A stretch of 64,000 bases of DNA from Aeromonas aquatica (lineage in GTDB: Bacteria > Pseudomonadota > Gammaproteobacteria > Enterobacterales > Aeromonadaceae). The notes beneath the pieces were generated by a model. The model ran no database searches. It had not been told where the DNA came from and saw only the letters and a program-made list of their open reading frames with translations. The stretch spans positions 37,390 to 101,389 of the forward strand of contig NZ_JRGL01000089.1 of the NCBI RefSeq assembly GCF_000764655.1. The letters are read 5' to 3'. Of the stretch, positions 57,174 to 64,000 are shown one piece after another (positions within the stretch are counted from its first letter, which is position 1; every line of letters starts with the position of its first letter). Both the position numbers and the translations under genes were made by a program.

Positions 57174-59042
57174 ATGAGCAACGAAGCGGGGCAAGGCCGT
57201 ATGGCCATCACATTGGCGGCCTTGGGGGTCGTCTACGGTGACATAGGCACCAGTCCGCTTTATGCCCTGAAGCAGAGTTTTGCCGGGAATATGGGGCTAC
57301 AGCCGGGTAAAGAAGAGATCTATGCCATCGTCTCCCTCTTCTTCTGGACCATCATGCTCGTCGTGTCGCTCAAATATGTGCTGCTGGTGCTGAAGGCCGA
57401 CAACAAGGGGGAAGGGGGCATACTGACCCTGGCCTCCCTCGCCGCCCGGCGCCTCTCCCCGCGCACGCGCGCGATCGTGATGCTGCTGGGGCTGGCCGGG
57501 GTCGGATTGTTTGTCGGGGATGCGGTGATCACTCCTGCGATCTCCGTACTCTCCGCCGTCGAGGGGCTGGAGATCATGGCCCCGGCTCTCGCGCCCTTCG
57601 TGCTCCCCATCGCCCTGGTCGTACTGGTGGTGCTGTTTGGCGTCCAGCACTACGGCACCGCCGGGATCGGGCGCTGGTTCGGGCCCATCATGCTGCTCTG
57701 GTTCACCATACTGGCGCTGCTCGGCGTACTCGAAATCGCCAAGACGCCCGCCATCCTGGCAGCCGTCAACCCGCTCTACGCCCTGGATTTCCTGCTGGCG
57801 AGACCGGGGACGGCCTTCGTGGTGCTGGGCGCCGTGGTGTTGTGCGTGACCGGAGCCGAGGCCCTCTATGCCGACATGGGGCACTTCGGACGGGGTCCGA
57901 TCCAGCTGGCGTGGAATAGCTGGGTGATGCCGGCGCTGCTGCTCAACTACTTCGGCCAGGGAGCTTTGCTGCTGCGCCACCCCGAGGCCATCGAGAACCC
58001 TTTCTACCTGCTGGCCCCCGGCTGGATGACACTGCCGCTGATCGTGCTGGCCACCATGGCGACCGTGATTGCGTCTCAGGCGGTCATCTCCGGCACCTAT
58101 TCGGTGGTGCGCCAGGCCATCTTGCTCGGATTTCTTCCGCGCCAGGAGATCCGCCACACCTCCGAGCACGAGAAGGGACAGATCTATCTGCCGCTGGTCA
58201 ACTGGCTGCTGCTCGGCGGCATAGTGCTGGTGATCTTCTGGTTCAAGAGCTCGAGCAACCTGGCGGCCGCCTACGGCATCGCCGTGACCGGCACCATGGT
58301 GATCACCACGCTGCTGTTGATGGTGGTCGCCTTCCACCGCTGGAAACAGCCGCTCTGGCTGATCGGCCTGGTGGGCACGCCGCTGCTGGTGATGGATCTG
58401 GCCTTCTTCAGCGCCAATACCACCAAGTTCCTCGCGGGCGGCTGGCTGCCCGTACTGTTTGCCCTGCTGATCATAGTGGTGATGACCACCTGGAAGCGTG
58501 GCCGCGAGCTGGTGCTCGAGAAACTCGAGAGCCAGGCGTTATCCTTGCAGGGCTTCGTCGACAATATCCAGATCCGTCCGCCGCTGCGGGTACCTGGAAC
58601 GGCAGTGTTCCTGTCCAAGTCCATCAAGGTCGTGCCCCACGCACTCCTGCACAATCTCAAGCACAACAAGGTGTTACACGAGCGGGTCATCTTCCTGACC
58701 ATCAAGGTGAAGGATGAGCCCTGGCTGACGGGGGAGGAGCGGCTGGAACTGCTGCAGATCGGGGAAGGATTCTGGCAGGTGGTGGCCCATTTCGGCTATC
58801 AGGAGACGCCATCGATGGAGGAGATCTTCCAGGCCTGCGCCAAACAGGCATTGAAGGTGAGGCTCAATACCACCTCCTTCTTCCTCTCCTACGAGTACCT
58901 CATCAGCACGGACATACCGGGTATGGCGCGCTGGCGTGAGAAGCTATTCATCTGGATGAACCGCAACGCTCTTCGGGCAACCGACTTCTTCCAGATCCCG
59001 ACCAATAGAGTGGTGGAGCTGGGCGTGCAACTCGAACTCTGA
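57174..59042 (+). CDS. kup: Low-affinity potassium transporter Kup
   Basis: Kup is a proton-coupled K+ importer. With the ATG at 57174 the product is 622 residues, the same as E. coli Kup. The opening AITLAALGVVYGDIGTSPLYAL is diagnostic. About 12 membrane segments fill residues 10-430, followed by a cytoplasmic domain of about 190 residues. ATG at 57171 is equally possible. It is monocistronic, and a 28-bp palindrome lies 90 bases after its stop. Confidence 0.95.
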   Translation: MSNEAGQGRMAITLAALGVVYGDIGTSPLYALKQSFAGNMGLQPGKEEIYAIVSLFFWTIMLVVSLKYVLLVLKADNKGEGGILTLASLAARRLSPRTRAIVMLLGLAGVGLFVGDAVITPAISVLSAVEGLEIMAPALAPFVLPIALVVLVVLFGVQHYGTAGIGRWFGPIMLLWFTILALLGVLEIAKTPAILAAVNPLYALDFLLARPGTAFVVLGAVVLCVTGAEALYADMGHFGRGPIQLAWNSWVMPALLLNYFGQGALLLRHPEAIENPFYLLAPGWMTLPLIVLATMATVIASQAVISGTYSVVRQAILLGFLPRQEIRHTSEHEKGQIYLPLVNWLLLGGIVLVIFWFKSSSNLAAAYGIAVTGTMVITTLLLMVVAFHRWKQPLWLIGLVGTPLLVMDLAFFSANTTKFLAGGWLPVLFALLIIVVMTTWKRGRELVLEKLESQALSLQGFVDNIQIRPPLRVPGTAVFLSKSIKVVPHALLHNLKHNKVLHERVIFLTIKVKDEPWLTGEERLELLQIGEGFWQVVAHFGYQETPSMEEIFQACAKQALKVRLNTTSFFLSYEYLISTDIPGMARWREKLFIWMNRNALRATDFFQIPTNRVVELGVQLEL

Positions 59043-59131
59043 GTGCGCGTCTCGGCAACGCCCCTCCCCCTGAATCAGCCGCGGCAACGGCAGACCTGAC
59101 CGGCATATTCACGGGGTAGAGAGGTACGCCG

Positions 59132-59159
59132 ACCATACACAGCCATGGCTGTGTATGGT
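59132..59159. repeat. Perfect 28-bp palindrome downstream of kup
   Basis: The left half ACCATACACAGCCA (59132-59145) is followed at once by its exact reverse complement (59146-59159). No T run follows, so it is not a standard terminator. The gap 59043-59374 otherwise holds only the tRNA-Ser terminator. Confidence 0.9.
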
Positions 59160-59338
59160 GACATCAAGATCTGTACATCAGTGGCGTTCGCGAATGGGAA
59201 ATGGACCCAGTGTGGGGGAATTTACCCAGGTTCCCTGCCCTTCCCTCCGCCCCCAACAGAGAAGCGTCCCCTGAACAAGGGAAGAGAGGCATTGGCTATA
59301 GCTGAACTGAGGTATTGGCTGGCATAGGATAGAAATGC

Positions 59339-59362
59339 CAAGCCCGCGACTGGCGCGGGCTT
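59339..59362 (-). terminator. Terminator of tRNA-Ser
   Basis: AAGCCCGCG and CGCGGGCTT pair around ACTGG, at the 3' side of the minus-strand tRNA. Confidence 0.75.
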
Positions 59363-59374
59363 GAAGGACATAAA

Positions 59375-59464
59375 TGGCGGAGAGACAGGGATTCGAACCC
59401 TGGGTGGCATTGCTGCCACAATTGATTTCGAGTCAATCCCGTTCGGCCACTCCGGCATCTCTCC
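59375..59464 (-). tRNA. serU: tRNA-Ser (anticodon CGA)
   Basis: A 90-nt class-II tRNA with long variable arm and encoded CCA. The acceptor is GGAGAGA / TCTCTCC, the anticodon loop CTCGAAA (CGA) and the T-arm GGTTCGAATCC. It matches E. coli serU. The gap from here to 59856 shows no gene. Confidence 0.97.
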
Positions 59465-59856
59465 ACGGGCCCTCATATTGACCCAACCCAAGTCGGGAAA
59501 TCAATGTAAATATCGTTGCAGATCAGATGACTGCCTAATAAATCAGCACCTAACGGCAAAGTGCGCCCAAGGGGCATTCCCCATCCAGATCCGCTCCCCA
59601 TCCCGGCGTGACCACGCGGCCGTGTCGGGACTTGTCGATGCTCCATCCCCCCTGCCGCCTTTCTCCGGGCTGCGGCCTTGTCCAATGAGACCAGGAAAAT
59701 AGAGGCCTGCAGGCTAAAAAGAGCGCAAGAGTCGCATAAATCCGGCTCGGGCATACCTGGCTCCGGCGCTGGTAATCACCGGGCTATTGGTTAACAATCC
59801 CAGCTCTTTTTTTGGGAGGGAAGCGCTTCCCTCAAGACATGCTGATAGGAAAAACC

Positions 59857-60774
59857 ATGTTGTATACACGTATCGCCTCACTGCTGCTGGTGGTTGCCAG
59901 CCTCTGGGCCGCGCCGGTCTGGTCCATCACCTATCCCCTCCCGCCGGACGGCAGCCGCCTCATCGGCGAGCTGGAAGATTACATAGTACAAGAGGGCGAC
60001 CACCTGGAGCTGGTGGGTAAACATACCCAGATTGGCTTTTTGGCGCTGCTCGAGGCCAATCCGGGGGTTGACCCTTATTTGCCCACCCCGGGCACCCGGC
60101 TGACCCTGCCAACCCAGATGTTGCTGCCCGATGTGCCCAGAGAGGGGATCGTCATTAACCTGCCCGAGCTGCGGCTCTACTACTTCCCCAAGGGCAAACA
60201 GGAGGTGATGGTGTTGCCCATCGGCATCGGTGACATCGGCCGCGAGACGCCGGAGATGACCACCACAGTCATTGCCAAGAATCCGAATCCGACCTGGGTG
60301 CCCGGCCCCATGGTGCGCAAGTCCTGGCTGGAGCAAAAAGGCATAGACCTGCCGGCCGTGGTTCCCCCCGGGCCGGACAATCCCCTCGGCAAGTTCGCCA
60401 TGCGGCTTGGTTATGGCAACAAGGACTATCTGATCCACGGCACCAACAAGGATTTCGGCGTCGGGTTGCGGGTCAGCGCGGGCTGCATCCGGTTGCGCCC
60501 CGACGACATCGAGACCCTGTTCAAACTGGTACCGGTCGGTACTCAGGTGCGGGTGATCAATCAGCCGGTCAAGATGGCGGTGGAGCCGGACGGCCGACGC
60601 TGGCTGGAGGTCCATTCCCCTCTGTCCCGCACCGAGGAAGAGCTGGCCGAGGGGGCCCCCCTGGTGCTGTCCGCCGAGGTTGAGCAGTTCATCGCGGCCC
60701 CCGAGGTGGACAGCGCTCGGGTGACGGCCGTGCTCGACAGCAAAAACGGGCTGCCCCAGCCCGTCAGCGGCTAA
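59857..60774 (+). CDS. L,D-transpeptidase (YkuD/ErfK type)
   Basis: A 305-residue periplasmic enzyme with a signal peptide (cut near VWS-ITY). A LysM-like segment (about 40-90, EDYIVQEGDHLELVGK) precedes the YkuD catalytic domain (about 95-230) with the HGTNKDFG and SAGCIRL motifs; the Cys of SAGC is the nucleophile. E. coli relatives attach Braun's lipoprotein to peptidoglycan or form 3-3 crosslinks; which applies is not clear. The ATG at 59857 follows AGGA by seven bases. It is probably cotranscribed with the next gene (3-base gap). Confidence 0.88.
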   Translation: MLYTRIASLLLVVASLWAAPVWSITYPLPPDGSRLIGELEDYIVQEGDHLELVGKHTQIGFLALLEANPGVDPYLPTPGTRLTLPTQMLLPDVPREGIVINLPELRLYYFPKGKQEVMVLPIGIGDIGRETPEMTTTVIAKNPNPTWVPGPMVRKSWLEQKGIDLPAVVPPGPDNPLGKFAMRLGYGNKDYLIHGTNKDFGVGLRVSAGCIRLRPDDIETLFKLVPVGTQVRVINQPVKMAVEPDGRRWLEVHSPLSRTEEELAEGAPLVLSAEVEQFIAAPEVDSARVTAVLDSKNGLPQPVSG

Positions 60775-60777
60775 CTG

Positions 60778-61785
60778 ATGGGATCGGCTATGTCCGCACT
60801 GCGATACGGGCCCTGGAGCCTGATCGCCCTGCTCGCCAGCCCAGTAGTGTGGGCAGACATACTGTGGATGCACAACGGCGATCGCCTGACCGGCACCATA
60901 GAGGAGATCACCGACGAGCAGATCAGTATCAAGCCAGCTTACAGCCAGGCCCTGACCATCCCACGTGATGCCATCAAGCGCTGGCGGCTGGACAAACAGG
61001 AGCAACCCAAGCCGCTGACCAGGACGGGGATCCCGTTGCTGGACTCCCCGGATGAGCTCAACGCCTGGCTCTGGAGCGGGACAGGGGATCTCAACATCAA
61101 GTTGAAGGAGAGCGACAAGAAGACCAACAACGTCAACCTCAAGGCCTCCACAGAGCTGGCCAACCTGGACTGGCGTTACACCCTGGATGGGGAGTACATC
61201 TACGAGACATCGAACAGCATCACCGACAGTCACGAGTACAAACTCAGCCCCAAGCTGGACTTCTTCTTCGATGAGCACTGGTTCCTGCGCTCCTCCCTCG
61301 ATGCCGACTACGACCTGATCGACAGCAACTACCTGGAGCTGAGCTATGCCTCGGGACCAGGTTATCGTTTCTGGAACGACAAGCGGCGGCGGCTGGAGTT
61401 GATCAGCCAAATCGGTCTACAGCGCTCCTACTTCACCCCTGACGTCTGGAGCGGCTCGGATCTGTTCGATGACCGCATCATCAACTACCCCTATCTCAGC
61501 CTGGGATGGGACTATCGCCAGCCTGTCTCCGTCTGGCAGCAGCGGTTCGAGCTGTTCAGCAAGGGAAGCTACGAGAAGTTCATCGACCAGCCCTCCCCTT
61601 ACCTGACCCGCAACCAGTCCATCAACGGCAGCCTGGGGCTCAGGTATTACTTCAACGATCACCTGCGCCTCTCCTGGTCGAGCGAGCTGAGCTGGGACGA
61701 TACCTGGCTCGAGTATGGTGGTCTCAGGGATAGCCTGGATGAGAAGGAGTGGCGCCACACCATCACCTTGGGGGCCAGCTTCTAA
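60778..61785 (+). CDS. DUF481 outer-membrane protein
   Basis: A 335-residue protein with a signal peptide (cut near VWA-DIL). A short N-terminal domain contains MHNGDRLTGTIEEI, followed by a DUF481 beta-barrel-like region ending in Phe (ITLGASF), typical of outer-membrane insertion. The function is unknown; E. coli YdiY is a relative. ATG at 60778 or 60790 could start it. It lies 3 bases after the L,D-transpeptidase gene, hinting at a shared envelope role. Confidence 0.82.
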   Translation: MGSAMSALRYGPWSLIALLASPVVWADILWMHNGDRLTGTIEEITDEQISIKPAYSQALTIPRDAIKRWRLDKQEQPKPLTRTGIPLLDSPDELNAWLWSGTGDLNIKLKESDKKTNNVNLKASTELANLDWRYTLDGEYIYETSNSITDSHEYKLSPKLDFFFDEHWFLRSSLDADYDLIDSNYLELSYASGPGYRFWNDKRRRLELISQIGLQRSYFTPDVWSGSDLFDDRIINYPYLSLGWDYRQPVSVWQQRFELFSKGSYEKFIDQPSPYLTRNQSINGSLGLRYYFNDHLRLSWSSELSWDDTWLEYGGLRDSLDEKEWRHTITLGASF

Positions 61786-61810
61786 TCTCCTCCGCCAAAC
61801 GTCAGAAACG

Positions 61811-61842
61811 ACACAGGCCCACCGAAGTGGGCCTGTGTTTAT
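61811..61842. terminator. Bidirectional terminator between DUF481 and MaoC genes
   Basis: ACACAGGCCCAC and GTGGGCCTGTGT form a 12-bp perfect stem with a CGAA loop. Confidence 0.85.
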
Positions 61843-61864
61843 CCGCGTCAAACGAGGAGGGGGA

Positions 61865-62587
61865 TCAGAAATAGATGCGGGTGAGAGACTCGATGACGCA
61901 GCCGGGGCGGCGGATCCCTTCGATCTCTATCTTGATCTCTTTGAGCAACTCGAGCCCGCCCTTGATGGGGGTGACCCTGGACAGCTTGGTACGGGCGCGA
62001 ATATTGCTATCCACCTTGATGGGGTACGGGAAACGCACCTGCTCCAGGCCGAAGTTCACCACCATGCGAGCACTGGGAAACTCCGGAGTCGCCTCGTCCA
62101 CCGAACCGGTCAGCTGGGGCAGCAGGGCCAGGGTCAGGAAGCCGTGAGCAATGGTGGTCTTGAAGGGTGACTCGGCCGCCGCGCGCTCAGGATCGGTGTG
62201 GATCCACTGGTGATCCCCGGTGACGGACGCGAACCGATCGATCAGCGGCTGGCTGACCTGCAGCCACTCGCCGACATGGGTCTCTTCCCCTATCCGGGCC
62301 TGCAACTCGGCGTACAGGCTGGCCGCCTCGCCGCTCAGCTCGACCGGGTTCTCCTCGGTCAGAACCGGCTGGCTGTTGACCGCCTGAGCCTGAGCCGCCC
62401 CCTGCCGTCGCAGCAGTTGCTGCTCGGCCTGCAGGTCGAGCACCCGACCCAGCAGCGGGTGAAGGTGTGCTTTTTGCTGAAACTCACGCCAGTAGTCGCG
62501 GATCGCCGGAGAGAGCCAATCCTTGAGCTCAAAGGGGTGCTGCGCCAGTATCTCGCGCTTGTGTTTCAGAAAATCGACAACTTTCAT
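61865..62587 (-). CDS. MaoC-like (R)-hydratase domain protein
   Basis: A 240-residue protein whose C-terminal half is a MaoC/hot-dog domain. The block FASVTGDHQWIHTDPERAA holds the catalytic Asp/His pair, followed by IAHGFLTLALLPQL. Such domains hydrate enoyl-CoA or enoyl-ACP. The N-terminal 95 residues are helical and unassigned. No fatty-acid gene is adjacent. Confidence 0.83.
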   Translation of the reverse strand: MKVVDFLKHKREILAQHPFELKDWLSPAIRDYWREFQQKAHLHPLLGRVLDLQAEQQLLRRQGAAQAQAVNSQPVLTEENPVELSGEAASLYAELQARIGEETHVGEWLQVSQPLIDRFASVTGDHQWIHTDPERAAAESPFKTTIAHGFLTLALLPQLTGSVDEATPEFPSARMVVNFGLEQVRFPYPIKVDSNIRARTKLSRVTPIKGGLELLKEIKIEIEGIRRPGCVIESLTRIYF

Positions 62588-62839
62588 TTACCGATCCCTA
62601 TTCGATTCAATGCCTGTAAAGAGGTCTAACCAGTCCTATTTTATGAAAGTTTCACCAGTAAGTGCAAAAAAATCTCGGCGTACAACTGTACCAGAGGTGA
62701 GAGTGATCACTAACCTGCGGGGGAAACCAGGCTTGAACGTGCAGTAAAAACGATTAACGTGGCGACAACGTCACCGGAAATGATGGGCGTGAAAAGGGAG
62801 CCGTTCAGGGTATTTTTTCCTCAAGGCCCCCATTTTCAC

Positions 62840-63781
62840 TCAATCGATCCGGGCTGACCACCAGTCGGCCCGGTTCGCCGCATCCAGGAAGCTCCAGGCC
62901 AGGATCCGGCTCACCTTGTTGCCCTGCGCCATGTCGATCACCCGAACCTCACTCGCCCCCGCCTGAGCCAGTGCCTTCCTGGCGGCCGGCAGATTCTCCT
63001 TCTTCGACACTAGCGAGCTGAACCAGAGGCACTGGCTGGCGACCTCCTTGCTCTGGCCTATCATGGCCGCCAGAAATGCCGCTTCTCCCCCCTCGCACCA
63101 AAGCTCGGCCTTCTGGCCACCAAAGTTGAGCACAGGTGCCCCGGCGACCGCCTTGCCGAGATTGCGCAACTTGCGCTCAGACCCCTTGCTCGCCTCGGCC
63201 AGAGAGGCGTGAAACGGCGGATTGCAGAGTGTCAGGGCAAAGCGCTCCCTGGGGCCAACAATGCCGCGAAAGATCTGCTTGGGATCGCTCTGATGACGGC
63301 AGGCAATCTGGCTGGCCAGCCCATTGCTGCTCGCCAACAGGTTGGCCGCCTTGACCGAGACGGGATCGATGTCCGATCCCACGAAGCGCCAGCCGTATTC
63401 ACGGGCCCCCAGCAAGGGATAGATGCAGTTCGCCCCCACGCCGATGTCCAGCACCCGCACTCCCTTGCCGGTGGGCACTTCCCCCGCGCTCTCGGCCAGC
63501 AGATCCGCCACTCGGTGCAAGTAGTCCACCCGACCCGGGATGGGCGGGCACAGATAGCCCGGCGGCAGATCCCAATGCTGGATGCCATAGTGCAGCGCCA
63601 GCAAGGCCCGGTTGAGCGTCTTGACGGCGGCAGGATCGGCAAAGTCGAGTGTCTGGGTGCCGTGCTCGTTGATGAACACGAAAGGCCGCAGCTCGGGCGT
63701 GCGCTGGCAGAGAGCGTCAAAATCGTAGGGGGCTTGATGGCGATTGCGCGGGTGCAATCCGGATTTATGCTGGGTCTTCAT
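62840..63781 (-). CDS. rlmF: 23S rRNA (adenine-1618-N6)-methyltransferase
   Basis: RlmF methylates A1618 of 23S rRNA with SAM. The 313-residue product has the SAM-binding block [18 protein letters not shown] near residue 110 and the amino-methylase motif NPPF in [11 protein letters not shown] near 180. The opening [14 protein letters not shown] is typical of the family. The ATG at 63781 is chosen by alignment; the longer frame to 63871 runs toward the IS end. The IS lies only about 78 bases upstream, so the native promoter may be displaced. Confidence 0.93.
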   Translation of the reverse strand: MKTQHKSGLHPRNRHQAPYDFDALCQRTPELRPFVFINEHGTQTLDFADPAAVKTLNRALLALHYGIQHWDLPPGYLCPPIPGRVDYLHRVADLLAESAGEVPTGKGVRVLDIGVGANCIYPLLGAREYGWRFVGSDIDPVSVKAANLLASSNGLASQIACRHQSDPKQIFRGIVGPRERFALTLCNPPFHASLAEASKGSERKLRNLGKAVAGAPVLNFGGQKAELWCEGGEAAFLAAMIGQSKEVASQCLWFSSLVSKKENLPAARKALAQAGASEVRVIDMAQGNKVSRILAWSFLDAANRADWWSARID

Positions 63782-63858
63782 GCTGGGCCTGCCGAGGTTC
63801 AAGGGGGCCACACTATAGAGAGTTGATGACGGAAAGTCTAAACGGCGGCCATAAAAAA

Positions 63859-64000
63859 GGCTCTGTCCCAATTACGTGTTGAAAGGCTAACCTTGAAATA
63901 GGTCATCACCCTGAGGGCCACCATCATGGATACCCAAGCCTTTCAACACCTGCTGTCTCTCTTCCCACTGCTCAGCTTGCGCCAGCGTCGTCTTGCGCAA
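63859..64000 (+). mobile_element. Left end of an insertion sequence, cut off by window edge
   Basis: GGCTCTGTCCCAATTACG starting at 63859 has the look of an IS terminal inverted repeat, and an open frame begins 67 bases inside it. The right end and target duplication are outside the window or cannot be confirmed. Confidence 0.6.
63926..64000 (+). CDS. Transposase N-terminus (IS1595-like), partial
   Basis: Twenty-five codons are visible, starting MDTQAFQHLLSLFPLLSLRQ. The short helical opening resembles IS1595-family transposases, but this is too little for certainty. It continues past the right edge. Confidence 0.5.
   Translation, partial: MDTQAFQHLLSLFPLLSLRQRRLAQ

Overview
The window is GC-rich, gene-dense chromosomal DNA from a gammaproteobacterium, most likely an Aeromonas. 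ArcA, ptsHI-crr, CysK, RraA, RcsF, TrmO, RdgC and Kup all read as close relatives of the enterobacterial and Vibrio proteins. Five tRNA genes are nearly identical to E. coli tRNAs, and rcsF lies near trmO and sbcCD near rdgC as in E. coli. Species assignment is inference. No prophage, CRISPR array or plasmid gene is visible. The only mobile DNA recognised is the left end of an insertion sequence at the right edge (63859-64000).

Layout: 1-5.2 kb holds a partial LasT-type methyltransferase, aceK, a META lipoprotein, a small outer-membrane protein, rraA and arcA. 5.3-9.7 kb holds two tRNA-Gly genes and cydDC, whose 3' end is followed by three extra tandem copies of the cydC tail (period about 117 bp). 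9.8-16 kb holds rcsF, a DUF488 gene, an epimerase, trmO, a FabH-like synthase and a MoxR/VWA pair. 16-21 kb holds cysK, ptsH-ptsI-crr and a cytochrome b561. 21-33 kb holds sbcDC, a GNAT, rdgC, a GDSL esterase, ggt and ybaL.

32.5-38.7 kb is the main accessory locus: a functional-amyloid (Fap-type) export operon of five genes. They are a short Fap-repeat protein, a long FapC-like amyloid subunit, a C39 peptidase FapD, FapE and the FapF outer-membrane pore. A divergent VpsR/FleQ-like sigma-54 activator lies beside it. The intergenic region has a consensus -24/-12 promoter and a TCTCA-N4-TGAGA inverted repeat, and an intrinsic terminator separates the subunit genes from the export genes.

38.9-47.7 kb is a putrescine/GABA catabolic cluster: puuR-puuB on one strand, gabD, gabT and two tandem puuP-like permeases on the other. 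Each permease has the same kind of leader: an identical TTGTCA-N17-CACAAT promoter, a terminator-like hairpin, two conserved stems (one with a compensatory base-pair change) and a 45-46 codon peptide beginning MG(Y/H)FTA(F/C)LP whose stop overlaps the permease start. In the second copy the promoter spacer contains eleven consecutive C. I do not recognise this leader and regard it as the best candidate for an undescribed regulatory element.

47.8-64 kb holds a Na/phosphate cotransporter behind tandem Pho boxes, an FKBP isomerase, a YgiD-type dioxygenase, ybfA and tRNA-Gly/tRNA-Cys. It continues with a large hybrid sensor kinase that seems to have lost an internal segment of its kinase core, a SPOR-domain protein, kup, tRNA-Ser, an L,D-transpeptidase, a DUF481 protein, a MaoC-like protein, rlmF and the IS end.
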